Assembly (NCBI GenBank): GCA_023436495.1
Contig: JAEZIT010000102.1
Coordinates: 1 to 13,424, forward strand
Direction of reading: 5' to 3'
DNA from: Acidobacteriota bacterium
Lineage (GTDB): Bacteria; Acidobacteriota; Blastocatellia; Pyrinomonadales; Pyrinomonadaceae
DNA length: 13,424 nt
In this document: positions 13,292-13,424 of the stretch, piece by piece
How the letters are laid out: the number at the start of each line of letters is the position of its first letter
Numbering within the stretch: the first letter of the stretch is position 1
Translations under genes and position numbers: made by a program
Notes under the pieces: generated by a model
What the model saw: the letters and a program-made list of their open reading frames with translations, nothing else
What the model was told of the DNA's origin: nothing
The model's database searches: none

Positions 13292-13424
<133 letters not shown>

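Overview
The window looks like a chromosomal segment of a Gram-negative, moderately GC-rich bacterium. The 16S rRNA 5' end at the right edge (AGAGTTTGATCCTGGCTCAG, then AATCAACGCTGGCGGCGTGC), the Kdo/LPS precursor genes, and the FecR-type exported protein with an aromatic Gly/Tyr-rich tail together suggest Acidobacteriota, probably class Blastocatellia. This placement is from memory of sequence style and was not searched. No mobile element, CRISPR array or phage gene is visible, and all full-length genes are intact.

Left part (1-3070, plus strand): the 3' end of a DUF4190-type membrane protein closes with a hairpin terminator. A tight three-gene unit follows: nuoI (complex I iron-sulfur subunit), an ImmA/IrrE-like putative metallopeptidase with a variant EExxH motif, and a GAF-SpoIIE (RsbU-type) phosphatase. 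No other nuo gene is present. A bidirectional terminator separates this unit from a small convergent gene of unknown function (minus strand).

Middle part (3326-5732): a secreted FecR-domain protein with a clear Shine-Dalgarno sequence and its own terminator, then a CPBP-family intramembrane protease on the minus strand.

Right-central part (5821-12332, plus strand): a Kdo cluster, kdsB - small one-helix membrane protein - pyrG - terminator - kdsA - M1-peptidase-like pseudoenzyme with TPR and NTF2-like regions - kdsC. KdsA and KdsC make Kdo-8-P and then Kdo. PyrG makes the CTP that KdsB uses to activate Kdo as CMP-Kdo. Arabinose-5-phosphate isomerase (kdsD) and the lpt transport genes are not in the window. 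The large protein between kdsA and kdsC keeps the M1 fold signatures, but the HExxH zinc site reads D-S-V-V-K, so it is predicted not to be a zinc peptidase.

Right end (12393-13424): a tRNA-Gly(CCC) with encoded CCA, then about 550 bases with no gene but several hairpins, then the control region of an rRNA operon. That region holds two near-identical consensus sigma-70 promoters 88 bases apart, a weaker possible upstream promoter, a boxA-like antitermination element and three leader hairpins, followed by the first ~133 bases of the 16S rRNA gene, which runs off the window.
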